From positions 1 to 64,000 of the forward strand of contig NZ_NEJH01000001.1 of assembly GCF_002113025.1 (NCBI RefSeq): 64,000 bases of DNA, read 5' to 3'. The position numbers were made by a program, and so were the translations under genes. Shown piece by piece: positions 1 through 8,700 of this stretch. The notes beneath the pieces are model-generated. The model saw nothing but the letters and a program-made list of their open reading frames with translations. It did no database searches and was not told the origin of the DNA. This DNA is from Pseudomonas sp. B28(2017). GTDB lineage: Bacteria > Pseudomonadota > Gammaproteobacteria > Pseudomonadales > Pseudomonadaceae. The number at the start of each line of letters is the position of its first letter. Position 1 is the stretch's first letter.

Positions 1-140
1 ACTCGGAGGCCGCGATACCCCGTAGCGACACCGGAGCGAGGGAACCCGAAGCGCAGCGTAGGGCCCCTGGTGGGGCAAGAATTTTTGCTTACTTTTTTTT
101 CGACTGAAAAAAGTAAGGCGCCGTAAGGGCGCAAAGGTGA
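1..140. repeat. Intergenic repeat-like segment with a long hairpin
   Basis: No credible gene. The stretch resembles a recurrent intergenic sequence of Pseudomonas genomes (recalled, not searched). It contains a perfect inverted repeat, CTTACTTTTTT at 88-98 against AAAAAAGTAAG at 107-117, around an 8-base loop, which could act as a transcription terminator in either direction. Bases 173-200 carry three copies of a 9-base unit close to AGCACTCAC. The left part is cut by the window edge, so its full extent cannot be judged. Confidence 0.4.
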
Positions 141-283
141 TTCAGCGCCACCCTGGCAAATGGATAAGCTCGCAGCACTCAGAGCACTCACAGCACTCAC
201 AGCTACAGAGCAAAAAAACTTTCCCGACAATCCGAGAAGAACCTTTTTTTCCTTTGGAAATCTGCCGGAGTGCATAGGGCCAC

Positions 284-374
284 TGTGGGAGCGAGCCTGC
301 TCGCGAAAGCGATGTATCAGTCAACATCCCTGTTGAATGGTAAGCCGTCTTTGCGAGCAGGCTCGCTCCCACAG
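284..374. repeat. REP doublet (REPIN-like) after the efflux operon
   Basis: Two inverted copies of the same palindromic element: TGTGGGAGCGAGCCTGCTCG from 284 and its reverse complement ending at 374, separated by about 40 unrelated bases. This is the usual form of a Pseudomonas REPIN. It lies just downstream of the RND permease stop and may work as the operon's transcript end. Confidence 0.85.
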
Positions 375-400
375 ATTCATCTCCTGCAGGTTGTTCCGCG

Positions 401-3400
401 TCAGGGTTTATCCGGTTTGGCCAGCAACGTGTAGATGCAGGGCAACACAAACAGGGTGAACAGTGTGCCGATCGACATGCCCGTCGCGATGACCGTGCCG
501 ATGTCGAACCGGCTGACCGCACCAGCACCGGTGGCGATGATCAATGGCACCATGCCGAATACCATTGCCGCGGTGGTCATCAAGACCGGACGCAGCCGGA
601 TGGCCGCTGCTTCCTCCACTGCTTCGCGTGCCGTCAGCCCCTTGTCCTTGCGTAGCTGGTTGGCGAACTCGACGATCAGAATGCCGTGCTTGCTGATCAG
701 CCCGATCAACGTCACCAGCCCGACCTGGGTGTAGATGTTCATGCTCGACCACCCCAGGAACAGCGGAATCAATGCACCGCAGATAGACAGGGGCACGGTG
801 ACCAGGATCACCAGCGGGTCGCGGAAGCTTTCGAACTGGGCTGCCAGTACCAGGAAAATGACCGCCAGTGCCAGGGCAAAGGTGACCCACAGGGCACTGC
901 CTTCCTGAACGTACTGCCTCGATGCGCCGGCGTAGTCGAAGGCAAAACCGGCAGGCGCCTCTTCCCGGGCAATCTGGCTCACGAGGTCGACGGCTTCCCC
1001 CATGCTCACCAGCGGCACTCCGGACAAGATGGCCGAGTTGAGTTGCTGGAACTGGTTCAGCTGTCGCGGTCGAGCTCGGTCGGTGACGGTGATCAGGGTC
1101 GACAGTGCCAACAGTTCGCCCTTGGAGTTTTTCACGTAGTAATTGTTCAACCAGTCCGGATTGTCGCGAAACGGCCGCTCGACCTGGGCAATGACTTTGT
1201 AGCTGCGACCTTCAATGGTGAAACGGTTGATTTCGGCTTCACCCAGCAGGGTTGCCAGGGTGCCCCCCAGATCCTGCATGGAAACCCCCATCTGCGCGGC
1301 CTTGGCGCGGTCGATATCGACCACCACTTCCGGCTTGTCGAAAGCCAGGTCAACGTGGACAAACGCAAACTTGCCGGATTCCTTCGCCCGTTTTTTTACC
1401 CGGTCGGCCACCTGCAGCAGCAATTCGTAATCGTTGGCGGAGTTGATGACGAACTGGAACGGCACGCCTTCGCCGGTGCCCGGCAGTGATGGCAAGTTGA
1501 AACCGAAAATCTGTAACCCCGGGATCTTTTCCAGTTTGGCCTGCACCTCGGGCAGGATCGACATTTGCGTGCGGCTGCGCTCGTTCCACGGCTTGAGCAG
1601 GAAACCGCCGATGCCCGATTGCACGCCGTTGAAACCATTGATCTGGAACGACGAGTAGTACTCGGGAAACGCCTTGAAGATCGAGACGAACTCGTCGGTG
1701 TAGATGTTCAGGTAGTCGAGGTTGGTCGGTTGCGGGGCATTGGCGATCATGAAAATGATGCCTTGGTCCTCATCCGGTGCCAGCTCCGACTTGGTGAATT
1801 TGAGAAGGACCGGAATCAGGCACAACACGATTACAGCGAACACCAATACCACCGGCCGGGTGTTGAGGGTCCCGTGAAGTATGCTCTGGTAGCGGCGCTT
1901 GAGGCTTTCGAAAATCAGGTCCAGGCGATGGGCCAGGCCACTGGGGTTCTCATCGTGGCGCAGCAGAAACGCACACATCATCGGCGACAGGGTCAGGGCG
2001 ACGATTCCGGAAATCACCACCGCGCCGGCCAGGGTCAGGGCGAACTCCTTGAACAGCGCTCCGGTCAGGCCGGTCAGGAAACCGATCGGTGCGTATACCG
2101 CCGCCAGGGTGATGGTCATCGAAACCACCGGCATGGCGATTTCCCGGGCGCCTTCAATGGCGGCTTCGAGCGGTGTCTTGCCTTCCTCGATGTGGCGGTG
2201 AATGTTTTCCACCACGACGATGGCGTCATCCACCACCAGACCGATGGCCAATACCATCGCCAGCAGGGTGAGCAGGTTGATCGAGTACCCCATCATCTGC
2301 ATGAAGAACATGACGCCGATCATCGACAGCGGGATGGTCACCACCGGGATCACTACCGAACGCAGGGCTCCGAGGAACAGGAACACCACCACGATCACGA
2401 TCAGCACCGCTTCGAACAGGGTTTTCACCACTTCGTCGATCGAGGCCTGGATGAACAGGGTGGCGTCGTAGGCGATTTCACCCTTGAGGTTCGGCGGTAG
2501 CTGGGCCTCGAGGTCCGGCATGATCTTGCGCACTTCCTTGATCACTTCCAGCGGGTTGGCGCCGGGCGTCGCCTTGATGCCGATGTACACCGAAGGAGTG
2601 CCACCGAACGAGCTGATGGTGTCGTAGTTTTCCGCGCCCATTTCCACGCGCGCCACATCCCGCAGTAGCACACGGCTGTCGCCCTCGACCTTGAGCGGAA
2701 TGGCCCCGAAGGCTTCGGCGGACTTGAGTTCGGTATTGGCGTTGATGCTGGTGACCACGTATTCGCCTTTCACCTCGCCGGCAGCCGAAAGGAAGTTGTA
2801 CTGGCGCACCGCGTTGGTCACATCGCTGGCACTGAGGCCGAAGCCCGCAAGCTTCGCCGGGTCCAGCCACAGGCGCATGGCAAACACCTGGTTGCCGAGG
2901 ATCTCGGCTTCGGCCATGCCGGGCAAGGTCGCCAGTTTCGGCTGAATCACCCGTGACAGGTAATCGGTAATCTGCGGGTTGTTCAATTCCTTGCTGAAGA
3001 AGCTCATGTACATCAGCACTGACGCATCGGCGGATTGCTTGCTCAGCACCGGGTCTTCAGCGTCCTGGGGCAGCTTGCTCTTGACTTCGTTGGCCTTGGC
3101 CAGCAATTCGGTAAACAGACGGTCGCTGTTGGAGCCGACGCGTGCGTAGATCGAGATTACCGAGAAGTTCTGGCGACTCACCGAGGTCATGTAGTCGATG
3201 CCCTCGGCGCTCGCCAGGCTTTGTTGCAGCGGTTGGGTGATATAGCCCTGGATGGTCTCGGCGTTGGCCCCGGGGTAGGCGGTGGTCACCGTGATCAGGG
3301 CGTTTTCCATTTGCGGGTACTGGCGCAGCGGCAGCTTGCCCCAGGCCTGGAAACCCAGCAGCACAATCAGCAGGCTGACCACGGTTGCTAGAACCGGACG

Positions 3401-3427
3401 GCGGATGAACGGATCGGTAAAAGCCAT
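401..3427 (-). CDS. mexW: RND multidrug efflux permease (MexW type)
   Basis: Inner-membrane proton-driven drug exporter of the HAE1 RND family, expected to form a trimer and, with the adaptor next door and an outer-membrane channel, to pump drugs out of the cell. The 1008-residue protein has the full RND layout: TM1 near 13-30, a large periplasmic loop, TM2-TM6 from about 335, a second periplasmic loop and TM7-TM12. The proton-relay Asp pair is D400-D401 in the TM4 stretch AIGLVVDDAIVVVEN. The start is the ATG at 3427, preceded by AAGGAA; an upstream in-frame ATG would add 24 residues unlike the family. It lies 13 bases after the adaptor gene. No outer-membrane factor gene is present, so it probably borrows an OprM-like channel. 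The name mexW rests on similarity and on remembered synteny with PA4375 beside the imelysin genes; another HAE1 paralogue remains possible. Confidence 0.87.
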   Translation of the reverse strand: MAFTDPFIRRPVLATVVSLLIVLLGFQAWGKLPLRQYPQMENALITVTTAYPGANAETIQGYITQPLQQSLASAEGIDYMTSVSRQNFSVISIYARVGSNSDRLFTELLAKANEVKSKLPQDAEDPVLSKQSADASVLMYMSFFSKELNNPQITDYLSRVIQPKLATLPGMAEAEILGNQVFAMRLWLDPAKLAGFGLSASDVTNAVRQYNFLSAAGEVKGEYVVTSINANTELKSAEAFGAIPLKVEGDSRVLLRDVARVEMGAENYDTISSFGGTPSVYIGIKATPGANPLEVIKEVRKIMPDLEAQLPPNLKGEIAYDATLFIQASIDEVVKTLFEAVLIVIVVVFLFLGALRSVVIPVVTIPLSMIGVMFFMQMMGYSINLLTLLAMVLAIGLVVDDAIVVVENIHRHIEEGKTPLEAAIEGAREIAMPVVSMTITLAAVYAPIGFLTGLTGALFKEFALTLAGAVVISGIVALTLSPMMCAFLLRHDENPSGLAHRLDLIFESLKRRYQSILHGTLNTRPVVLVFAVIVLCLIPVLLKFTKSELAPDEDQGIIFMIANAPQPTNLDYLNIYTDEFVSIFKAFPEYYSSFQINGFNGVQSGIGGFLLKPWNERSRTQMSILPEVQAKLEKIPGLQIFGFNLPSLPGTGEGVPFQFVINSANDYELLLQVADRVKKRAKESGKFAFVHVDLAFDKPEVVVDIDRAKAAQMGVSMQDLGGTLATLLGEAEINRFTIEGRSYKVIAQVERPFRDNPDWLNNYYVKNSKGELLALSTLITVTDRARPRQLNQFQQLNSAILSGVPLVSMGEAVDLVSQIAREEAPAGFAFDYAGASRQYVQEGSALWVTFALALAVIFLVLAAQFESFRDPLVILVTVPLSICGALIPLFLGWSSMNIYTQVGLVTLIGLISKHGILIVEFANQLRKDKGLTAREAVEEAAAIRLRPVLMTTAAMVFGMVPLIIATGAGAVSRFDIGTVIATGMSIGTLFTLFVLPCIYTLLAKPDKP

Positions 3428-3440
3428 GGGGATTCCTTGA

Positions 3441-4589
3441 TCAGTTCGCGCGTGGCGGGCTGTTCTGTTCGGCCAGGGTCTTGTCGTCGCTGATGGCAAT
3501 GCGTGCGCCGTTGTCCAGCTTGAGTTGGCCGGCGGTCACCACTTTGTCGCCGCTCTGCACGCCTTTGGTGATCATCACTTGCCCGTCGCGGTGTTCGCCG
3601 GTTTCGACAAATCGCCGTTCGGCGATCAGCACCGGCTGGCCCTTGTCATCCTTTTGCGAGCTGCCATCTTCGGCCTTCTTTGGTACGGCCACGTACACCG
3701 AGTTACCGTAGAGCGTGTAGGTAATGGCGCTTTCCGGTACCACGATGCGCGGTTGCGGGTCGGGCAGGAGCACCTGGAGGCTGGCGAACATGCCAGGCAT
3801 CAACTTGCCGTCGGGGTTGGCCAGGGTGGCGCGAACCTGCACGTTACGGGTGCTGTTCTCGACTTTGGGGTTGATTGCACTGATGGTGCCGGGGTACTCC
3901 AGGGTCGGATACGCCGCGACAATGACCTGCACTGGCTGGCCGAGAGCAATCTTCGGCACCGACTGCTCGGGCACAAAAAAGTCGACATACAGGCTACTGA
4001 GGTCTTGCAGGGTGGCGATCATGGTGCCGGTGGCCACATAGTCGCCGACGTCCACCTGACGAATGCCGATGGTGCCGCTGAACGGTGCGACGATGCGTTT
4101 TTTCTCGAGCGCGGCCCTGAGCTGATTGACCGTGGCCCTGCTCTTTTTCAGGACCGCCGAGAGGCGGTCGAACTCGCCTTTGGAAATCGCCTGGCTGCCC
4201 ACCAGCTGGCTGCCACGGTTGAAGTCCAGCTGGGCCAGCCCGAGGTCGGCCAGGGCGGTTTCGAGCAAGGCACTTTCCACGGCACTGTCGAGCCTGACGA
4301 TGGGTTGGCCGGCCTTGACCTTTTGCCCTGACTCGAACTGGACGTCAATGACGGTGCCATCGGTCTCCAGGCTCAGGTCCACGCCTTGCAACGCCTTGAG
4401 CGTGCCAACGGTAGGCAGGCGGACTTGCCATGGGCGCTCGGTGGCGGTGGCCACGGCAACGCTGATGGCCGGTCTGGGCGCAGAGAAGCCTTGAACCATC
4501 GTGTAGATCGAGAAGGCTTTGTACGCGGCCAGGACCAGCACAATCAGTAGAACAACACCCAACATGATCAGCATGCGGCGACGCAGCAT
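3441..4589 (-). CDS. mexV: RND efflux periplasmic adaptor (MexV type)
   Basis: Membrane fusion protein that links the RND permease to an outer-membrane channel. It has 382 residues. An N-terminal hydrophobic segment (about 7-26) anchors it in the inner membrane. After it come a biotinyl-lipoyl-like half-motif (GTLKALQGVDLSLETDG, about 63-79), an alpha-hairpin around 110-165, the second lipoyl half (AKKRIVAPFSGTIGIR-like, about 165-185) and a beta-barrel plus membrane-proximal domain ending near 360. It is the first gene of the efflux operon and the permease follows after 13 bases. AAGGA lies upstream of the ATG at 4589. There is no Cys in a lipobox, so it is anchored by a TM helix rather than by lipid. 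No regulator gene is adjacent. The name follows the mexVW assignment of the partner. Confidence 0.84.
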   Translation of the reverse strand: MLRRRMLIMLGVVLLIVLVLAAYKAFSIYTMVQGFSAPRPAISVAVATATERPWQVRLPTVGTLKALQGVDLSLETDGTVIDVQFESGQKVKAGQPIVRLDSAVESALLETALADLGLAQLDFNRGSQLVGSQAISKGEFDRLSAVLKKSRATVNQLRAALEKKRIVAPFSGTIGIRQVDVGDYVATGTMIATLQDLSSLYVDFFVPEQSVPKIALGQPVQVIVAAYPTLEYPGTISAINPKVENSTRNVQVRATLANPDGKLMPGMFASLQVLLPDPQPRIVVPESAITYTLYGNSVYVAVPKKAEDGSSQKDDKGQPVLIAERRFVETGEHRDGQVMITKGVQSGDKVVTAGQLKLDNGARIAISDDKTLAEQNSPPRAN

Positions 4590-4712
4590 ATTCCAGTTCC
4601 TTGGAGGAAATCAGGTGAGACAGCGGGGCACATTACCGGGAGTGTAGAGGGTAATCCAACTGCCGTTTTTACAGGTTGTGATGTATTAGAGAGGTGAAAG
4701 CCTGAAAAGATT

Positions 4713-4780
4713 CGCCTTGGGCCGCGCCTGCCGGGTGTCCGTCATCCCGATACAAGCGCAGCCCAAGGCGGCGATTTTTT
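4713..4780 (-). terminator. Hairpin terminator after the DUF1513 gene
   Basis: Perfect 10-base inverted repeat, CGCCTTGGGC (4713-4722) against GCCCAAGGCG (4761-4770), with a 38-base loop. On the minus strand it is followed by a T-rich stretch; on the plus strand a run of six T follows. It separates the DUF1513 gene from the downstream efflux operon. The long loop makes it a weaker terminator than usual. Confidence 0.55.
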
Positions 4781-4787
4781 CAATGAT

Positions 4788-5888
4788 TCAGGCCATCAGA
4801 TGCAGATGGTTGTCCCAGAGTCCGGCCGGCAGTTCCAGCGGCTTGGCCACAAGGTTTGTCGGGCGGCAGTCGTAGTAGCGGCAGCGCCCCTGACCCGAGG
4901 TCACGACAAAACCGTCGGCCACGGCACCGACCCCGGCGCAATCGGGCAGTGGTGCATCCAGGCGAACTTCGCCGCTGTCCAGGTCCCAGATGAAAAAACG
5001 GTTGCCCCGCGGTGCAGTCAACGCCACCAGGCGCAAGTCGCTGTGTATCGCGACGCTGGCGGTGTAGTGCCCCATGGCCTGCAACTGGTGCTCGGGCACC
5101 GGGAATGCGACGAAAGGCTGACCGGGACGCTTGATCGCCAACAGCTCCGACGACTCGTGGGCCGCGCCCATGAACTGCTGGCTGGCGACGATGGTGCCGT
5201 CACTGGCGATGGCGAGATGGCGCACGCTGTTCATCTGCTGGGCGAGGGTTTCCTTGCTCAGCAGGGTGCCGTCACGCTGCATCAGGACCAGGCTTGGTTC
5301 CATGGCGTTGAGGTTCATCTCCACCCGGCTTTCGGCCTCGGTGCGGATCCCGCCGTTGGCTACCACCAGGGTTTCGCCGTCGGGCATCCACGACACCTGG
5401 TGCGGGCCAAGGCCGTGGGTGGAAATTTCACCGCTGTGCACCAGCCATTCGCCTTCGAATTTATACACGCCGAGCAGGCCGCGCCCCGGATCGGTGGTGT
5501 CGTTTTCGGTGGCGTACAGCCAGTCGCCGCTGTGGTGAATGACCGCGTGTCCATAGAAGTGCCGGTTCGGCTGTGACACCACGGTTTGCAGGAGCGCACC
5601 GTCGCGCAGGTCGATCAGGTAGCTCTCGGTACCCGGACGGCGGGCGACAAACAGCGCAATCGGCTGTGTCGGGTGGTTGATGATGTCGTGGCAACGCTGG
5701 CCGACCCGGGTGGCGAACACCTGGGTGCCGTCCAGTCGATAACCGACGGCGTAATGCTGGCCATCGGTATCGTCCCGTGCCGAAAGCAACAACGGACTCT
5801 TGTCCTTTTGCTTGAACAGCTTCCAGCCGCCCAGTGTCACCGCACCCAGCAACAAACTACCTAAGGTCAGAACCTGGCGTCGCAGCAT
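4788..5888 (-). CDS. DUF1513 beta-propeller protein, Tat-like signal
   Basis: A 366-residue exported protein of the DUF1513 family, predicted to fold as a beta-propeller; its ligand and reaction are unknown. The N-terminus MLRRQVLTLGSLLLGA is a signal with an arginine pair typical of Tat export, followed by about seven WD-like repeats (DGQHYAVGYRLDG, HHSGDWLYATEND, SWMPDGETLVVANGG and others). The chosen ATG at 5888 has GAGGA at proper spacing. An ATG at 5903 that overlaps the preceding stop codon is the alternative and would add five residues. It is the last gene of the imelysin/di-heme group, a context that in other proteobacteria is tied to iron acquisition, so an iron- or heme-related periplasmic role is inferred only from neighbours. 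Confidence 0.78.
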   Translation of the reverse strand: MLRRQVLTLGSLLLGAVTLGGWKLFKQKDKSPLLLSARDDTDGQHYAVGYRLDGTQVFATRVGQRCHDIINHPTQPIALFVARRPGTESYLIDLRDGALLQTVVSQPNRHFYGHAVIHHSGDWLYATENDTTDPGRGLLGVYKFEGEWLVHSGEISTHGLGPHQVSWMPDGETLVVANGGIRTEAESRVEMNLNAMEPSLVLMQRDGTLLSKETLAQQMNSVRHLAIASDGTIVASQQFMGAAHESSELLAIKRPGQPFVAFPVPEHQLQAMGHYTASVAIHSDLRLVALTAPRGNRFFIWDLDSGEVRLDAPLPDCAGVGAVADGFVVTSGQGRCRYYDCRPTNLVAKPLELPAGLWDNHLHLMA

Positions 5889-5902
5889 GGAACTCGTCCT
5901 CA

Positions 5903-6967
5903 TCAGTCGCCGTCGTTGGCGTTGAAGCCCAGCTGGATGCCCAGCGCCTTGGCCAGATCAGTTTCGTGCAGGCGATGGACAACGTTGAGGCTGTCATACA
6001 GCTCGTTGAGTTGCTGGCGGCCGGCGTCGTCATTGAGCATTTCGGTCAGCGAACGCTGGTTGCCGGCGAACAGTTTCAGTGAGGCGGCATAGGCTTCATC
6101 GATCTTGTCGGCCAACGGTTTCTGCTCGCTCGGCAACAGGCTGCGCAAGCCTTTGTTATCCACACCTTCCCAGACGGTTTTGGCAGCCGCAAGACTGGCT
6201 TCGAGGCTGGTCAGGGAAGCCTGGCTACGCCATGCATCGGCCTGGAAGGGTTGTGGTACACCCTTGCTCTGGCGACCCATCGGCGTGCCGAGTTTTTTCT
6301 TCAGGGTGTCGATGGCCGTGACTTGCACGCGCAGCAGATCGGCGATCGCTTCGTGGGAGTCCGCGTAGCGCTGGTTCGGGAACTTGCTCATTTGCGCGAG
6401 CATGCCGTCGGTGTTGTTCCAGGTTTGCAGAATCTCTTCGGCCAGTTGCTTCTGGCGTTCGCCAATCGCGATCAATAGCGGACAGTACCTGGCCTTCTGC
6501 TCAGCGTTGGATACGTCAGGCTTGCTGTCGAACAGAATGTATTCGTAGGCAGAGAGGCCCTGTACCACAACGCTGGACTTGGCCAGTGCGGTGGCATCGA
6601 TCTGCGGCTGGGCGGTGACCAGTTGCTCGACTTGACGGCCAACCAGGTTTTTCTTGTCCGGCCAGAACTGCACTTGCCACGAACGGTTGCCTTCGGCCAA
6701 CGGCCCGATCAGCAATGGTTGCAGTTCGGCCCAGGCTTTTTGCGCGTGCAGGAAATCGGCACGGGCGGTTTCCAGGGTTTCCTTGCCTTCGCAGTAGGCG
6801 AGGGCGCTGACCGCCAATTGACGGTCGGCTTCAACCCAGCGGGTGTAGGTCGGCAGGATCACCGATTTGGCGATGGCCGCCGACGTGACCGCTTGCGGGT
6901 CCTGGGGCGAACAGGCCCCCAAGGCGAGTGCGGCAAGGCTGGTGAACAACAGTTTGGGACGGAACAT
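5903..6967 (-). CDS. Imelysin-family lipoprotein with altered GxHxxE motif
   Basis: A 354-residue periplasm-facing lipoprotein of the imelysin (peptidase M75) family. The lipobox is LGAC with C19. The fold is expected to be a two-bundle all-helical domain, as in iron-regulated imelysins. The family's GxHxxE motif appears here as GLSAYE (137-142): the His is replaced by Ser139 while Gly137 and Glu142 remain. Metal binding through the canonical site is therefore doubtful. The start at 6967 has GGGAG 9 bases upstream. It lies 26 bases after the di-heme gene and abuts or overlaps the DUF1513 gene, so the three are probably co-transcribed. It corresponds in position to PA4372 of PAO1 (recalled). 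Function is unknown; the group context suggests iron handling. Confidence 0.8.
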   Translation of the reverse strand: MFRPKLLFTSLAALALGACSPQDPQAVTSAAIAKSVILPTYTRWVEADRQLAVSALAYCEGKETLETARADFLHAQKAWAELQPLLIGPLAEGNRSWQVQFWPDKKNLVGRQVEQLVTAQPQIDATALAKSSVVVQGLSAYEYILFDSKPDVSNAEQKARYCPLLIAIGERQKQLAEEILQTWNNTDGMLAQMSKFPNQRYADSHEAIADLLRVQVTAIDTLKKKLGTPMGRQSKGVPQPFQADAWRSQASLTSLEASLAAAKTVWEGVDNKGLRSLLPSEQKPLADKIDEAYAASLKLFAGNQRSLTEMLNDDAGRQQLNELYDSLNVVHRLHETDLAKALGIQLGFNANDGD

Positions 6968-6993
6968 GTCGGGCTCCCGCGATTGAATGCGTA

Positions 6994-8421
6994 TTAAAGG
7001 GAATTCAGGAACGCCAGCAACGCGGTGCGCTGCTCGGCATTGAAAGACAAAACCTGTTGCTGCGCCGCTGTCGCTTCGCCGCCATGCCAGAGCACGGCTT
7101 CGAGCAGGTTGCGGGCGCGGCCGTCGTGCAGGAACTGGGTGTGGCCGCTGACCGCCTGTGTCAGGCCGATGCCCCACAACGGCGGGGTACGCCATTCGCG
7201 GCCGCTGGCCTGGAATTCGCTACGGTTATCGGCCAGGCCGTCGCCCATGTCATGCAGTAGCAGATCGCTGTACGGGCGAATCACTTGATTGGCCAGTTCA
7301 GGCTCGGCGGCGTTGGCGGCGGTGGTGTATTTCGGTGTGTGACAGGACTGGCAACCGGCCTGATAAAACAAGGTTTTGCCGGCCAGCACTTCAGGTGCGT
7401 TGACGTCACGACGGGCCGGTACGGCGAGGTTGCGGCTGTAGAACAGCACCAGGCGCAGGATGTTATCGCTGACTTCCGGCTCGCCATTCGGGCCGTTGCC
7501 ACTGGGTGCCTGTTTGCAGGCAGTTTGCGCGTCCGTGCAGTCATCAAAGGGTCTCAGGCTGCTCGTGAGGCCCATGTCACCCGAAAACGCGTGAACATTT
7601 TGTTGATTGAGGTTCGGTTGTCCGGCTTTCCAGCCAAATCTTCCCAAAACGGTCTTTTGCCGGGCATCGTCCCATACCTGGTTCGGTCGTCCGCTGATGC
7701 CGTTATTCGCCTTGGCCTGTTCCTTGGCGTTGGCCAGGATCGCCTCATCGGGGATCGCCTCGAGCAGGCCCAGGCCAATCATCGGAGGCGCTACACGCGC
7801 CGAGAAACGGGTGTCGGGGTGCATCGGGCCGTAGCCCAGCCGGGTGATGTTCAGGCTTGGCTTGCGCAGCTCGACTTCGGTGCCGTCCTTGAAGCGGACC
7901 GGCACGACGGTGTAATTGACCCGCACTTTGCCTTCGGGGGCCACACCGGGCACGGCCATGTCCTGGAGCTGACCGCCGTAGACGGGCTCCGGCACCACGC
8001 CGAGCTGTTCGATGACCTTGGCATAAGCCGGGGCGTCGGGAATCGACAGGCGTACCAGCATCGAAACAGCGTTCGCATCGTCCGGAGTCGGCGGATGGCC
8101 GCGGCCGTCCTTGATGTGGCAGCCCTGGCAGGCATTGGTGTTGAACAGTGGGCCGAGGCCGTCGCGAGCGGTTGTCGTCGACGGGGCGATTACCCAGGGG
8201 CTGCGGAAGAAACTGTTGCCGACACTGAAATCCACACGCCGTGACGGCGGCAGATTCGCCGAGGGCATCGAAAACGCGTTCTGATCGCTCTTGCGCACTG
8301 TCGCACTGCCGCCGGAGCGGGCTTCACCGGGTTCAGCCTGGGTGAACTTCGGCGCGCCATCGCAGGCACTCAGGCCCAATGCCAGAAACAGTGCGGACAA
8401 GCGAAGAGGCAGCGGGGGCAT
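6994..8421 (-). CDS. Di-heme c-type cytochrome oxidoreductase (DUF1111/DHOR)
   Basis: A 475-residue lipoprotein (lipobox LSAC, C20) of the di-heme oxidoreductase family, distantly related to the MauG/cytochrome c peroxidase group. Two covalent heme sites are visible: CQGCH at 98-102 and CQSCH at 357-361. The C-terminal family block FLHDGRARNLLEAVLWHGG is near 431-449. It is expected to act in the periplasm as an electron-transfer or oxidase partner. The start at 8421 was chosen because the signal sequence begins there; 12 codons further upstream are in frame but lack signal character. It is followed after 26 bases by the second imelysin. The consistent pairing of this family with imelysins suggests redox chemistry on iron or an iron ligand; this is inference, as no substrate is known. 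Confidence 0.85.
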   Translation of the reverse strand: MPPLPLRLSALFLALGLSACDGAPKFTQAEPGEARSGGSATVRKSDQNAFSMPSANLPPSRRVDFSVGNSFFRSPWVIAPSTTTARDGLGPLFNTNACQGCHIKDGRGHPPTPDDANAVSMLVRLSIPDAPAYAKVIEQLGVVPEPVYGGQLQDMAVPGVAPEGKVRVNYTVVPVRFKDGTEVELRKPSLNITRLGYGPMHPDTRFSARVAPPMIGLGLLEAIPDEAILANAKEQAKANNGISGRPNQVWDDARQKTVLGRFGWKAGQPNLNQQNVHAFSGDMGLTSSLRPFDDCTDAQTACKQAPSGNGPNGEPEVSDNILRLVLFYSRNLAVPARRDVNAPEVLAGKTLFYQAGCQSCHTPKYTTAANAAEPELANQVIRPYSDLLLHDMGDGLADNRSEFQASGREWRTPPLWGIGLTQAVSGHTQFLHDGRARNLLEAVLWHGGEATAAQQQVLSFNAEQRTALLAFLNSL

Positions 8422-8542
8422 CAGACATCCTGCAAGACGAGCCAAACAAGGGCGCAAAGTCTAACAGGGGATGGGAATTTGAATAAGAGGAATTATCGTT
8501 TGCTTGATGTGGGGCAGGTAATTTGGCTTGCCCATAACCCCC

Positions 8543-8632
8543 TGTGGGAGCGAGCCTGCTCGCGAAGAGGGCGTCACGGTCAAAAATGATGTTGGATGTG
8601 CCGCCGCCTTCTCGAGCAGGCTCGCTCCCACA
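8543..8632. repeat. REP doublet
   Basis: TGTGGGAGCGAGCCTGCTCG from 8543 and the inverted copy ending at 8632, with about 45 bases between. It sits between the first imelysin gene and the di-heme gene and may modulate read-through between them. Confidence 0.85.
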
Positions 8633-8654
8633 AGGACCCGGATGTGGCAGATGT

Positions 8655-8683
8655 AAAAAAGGCGACCCGCAGGTCGCCTTTTT
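8655..8683 (-). terminator. Rho-independent terminator after icmP
   Basis: GGCGACC (8661-8667) and GGTCGCC (8672-8678) form a 7-base GC stem, extended by A and T runs on both flanks, with a 4-base loop. A run of Ts follows on either strand. It lies 18 bases after the icmP stop and implies that much of the icmP transcript ends before the di-heme gene. Confidence 0.85.
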
Positions 8684-8700
8684 CATTCAGCCGACGTTGA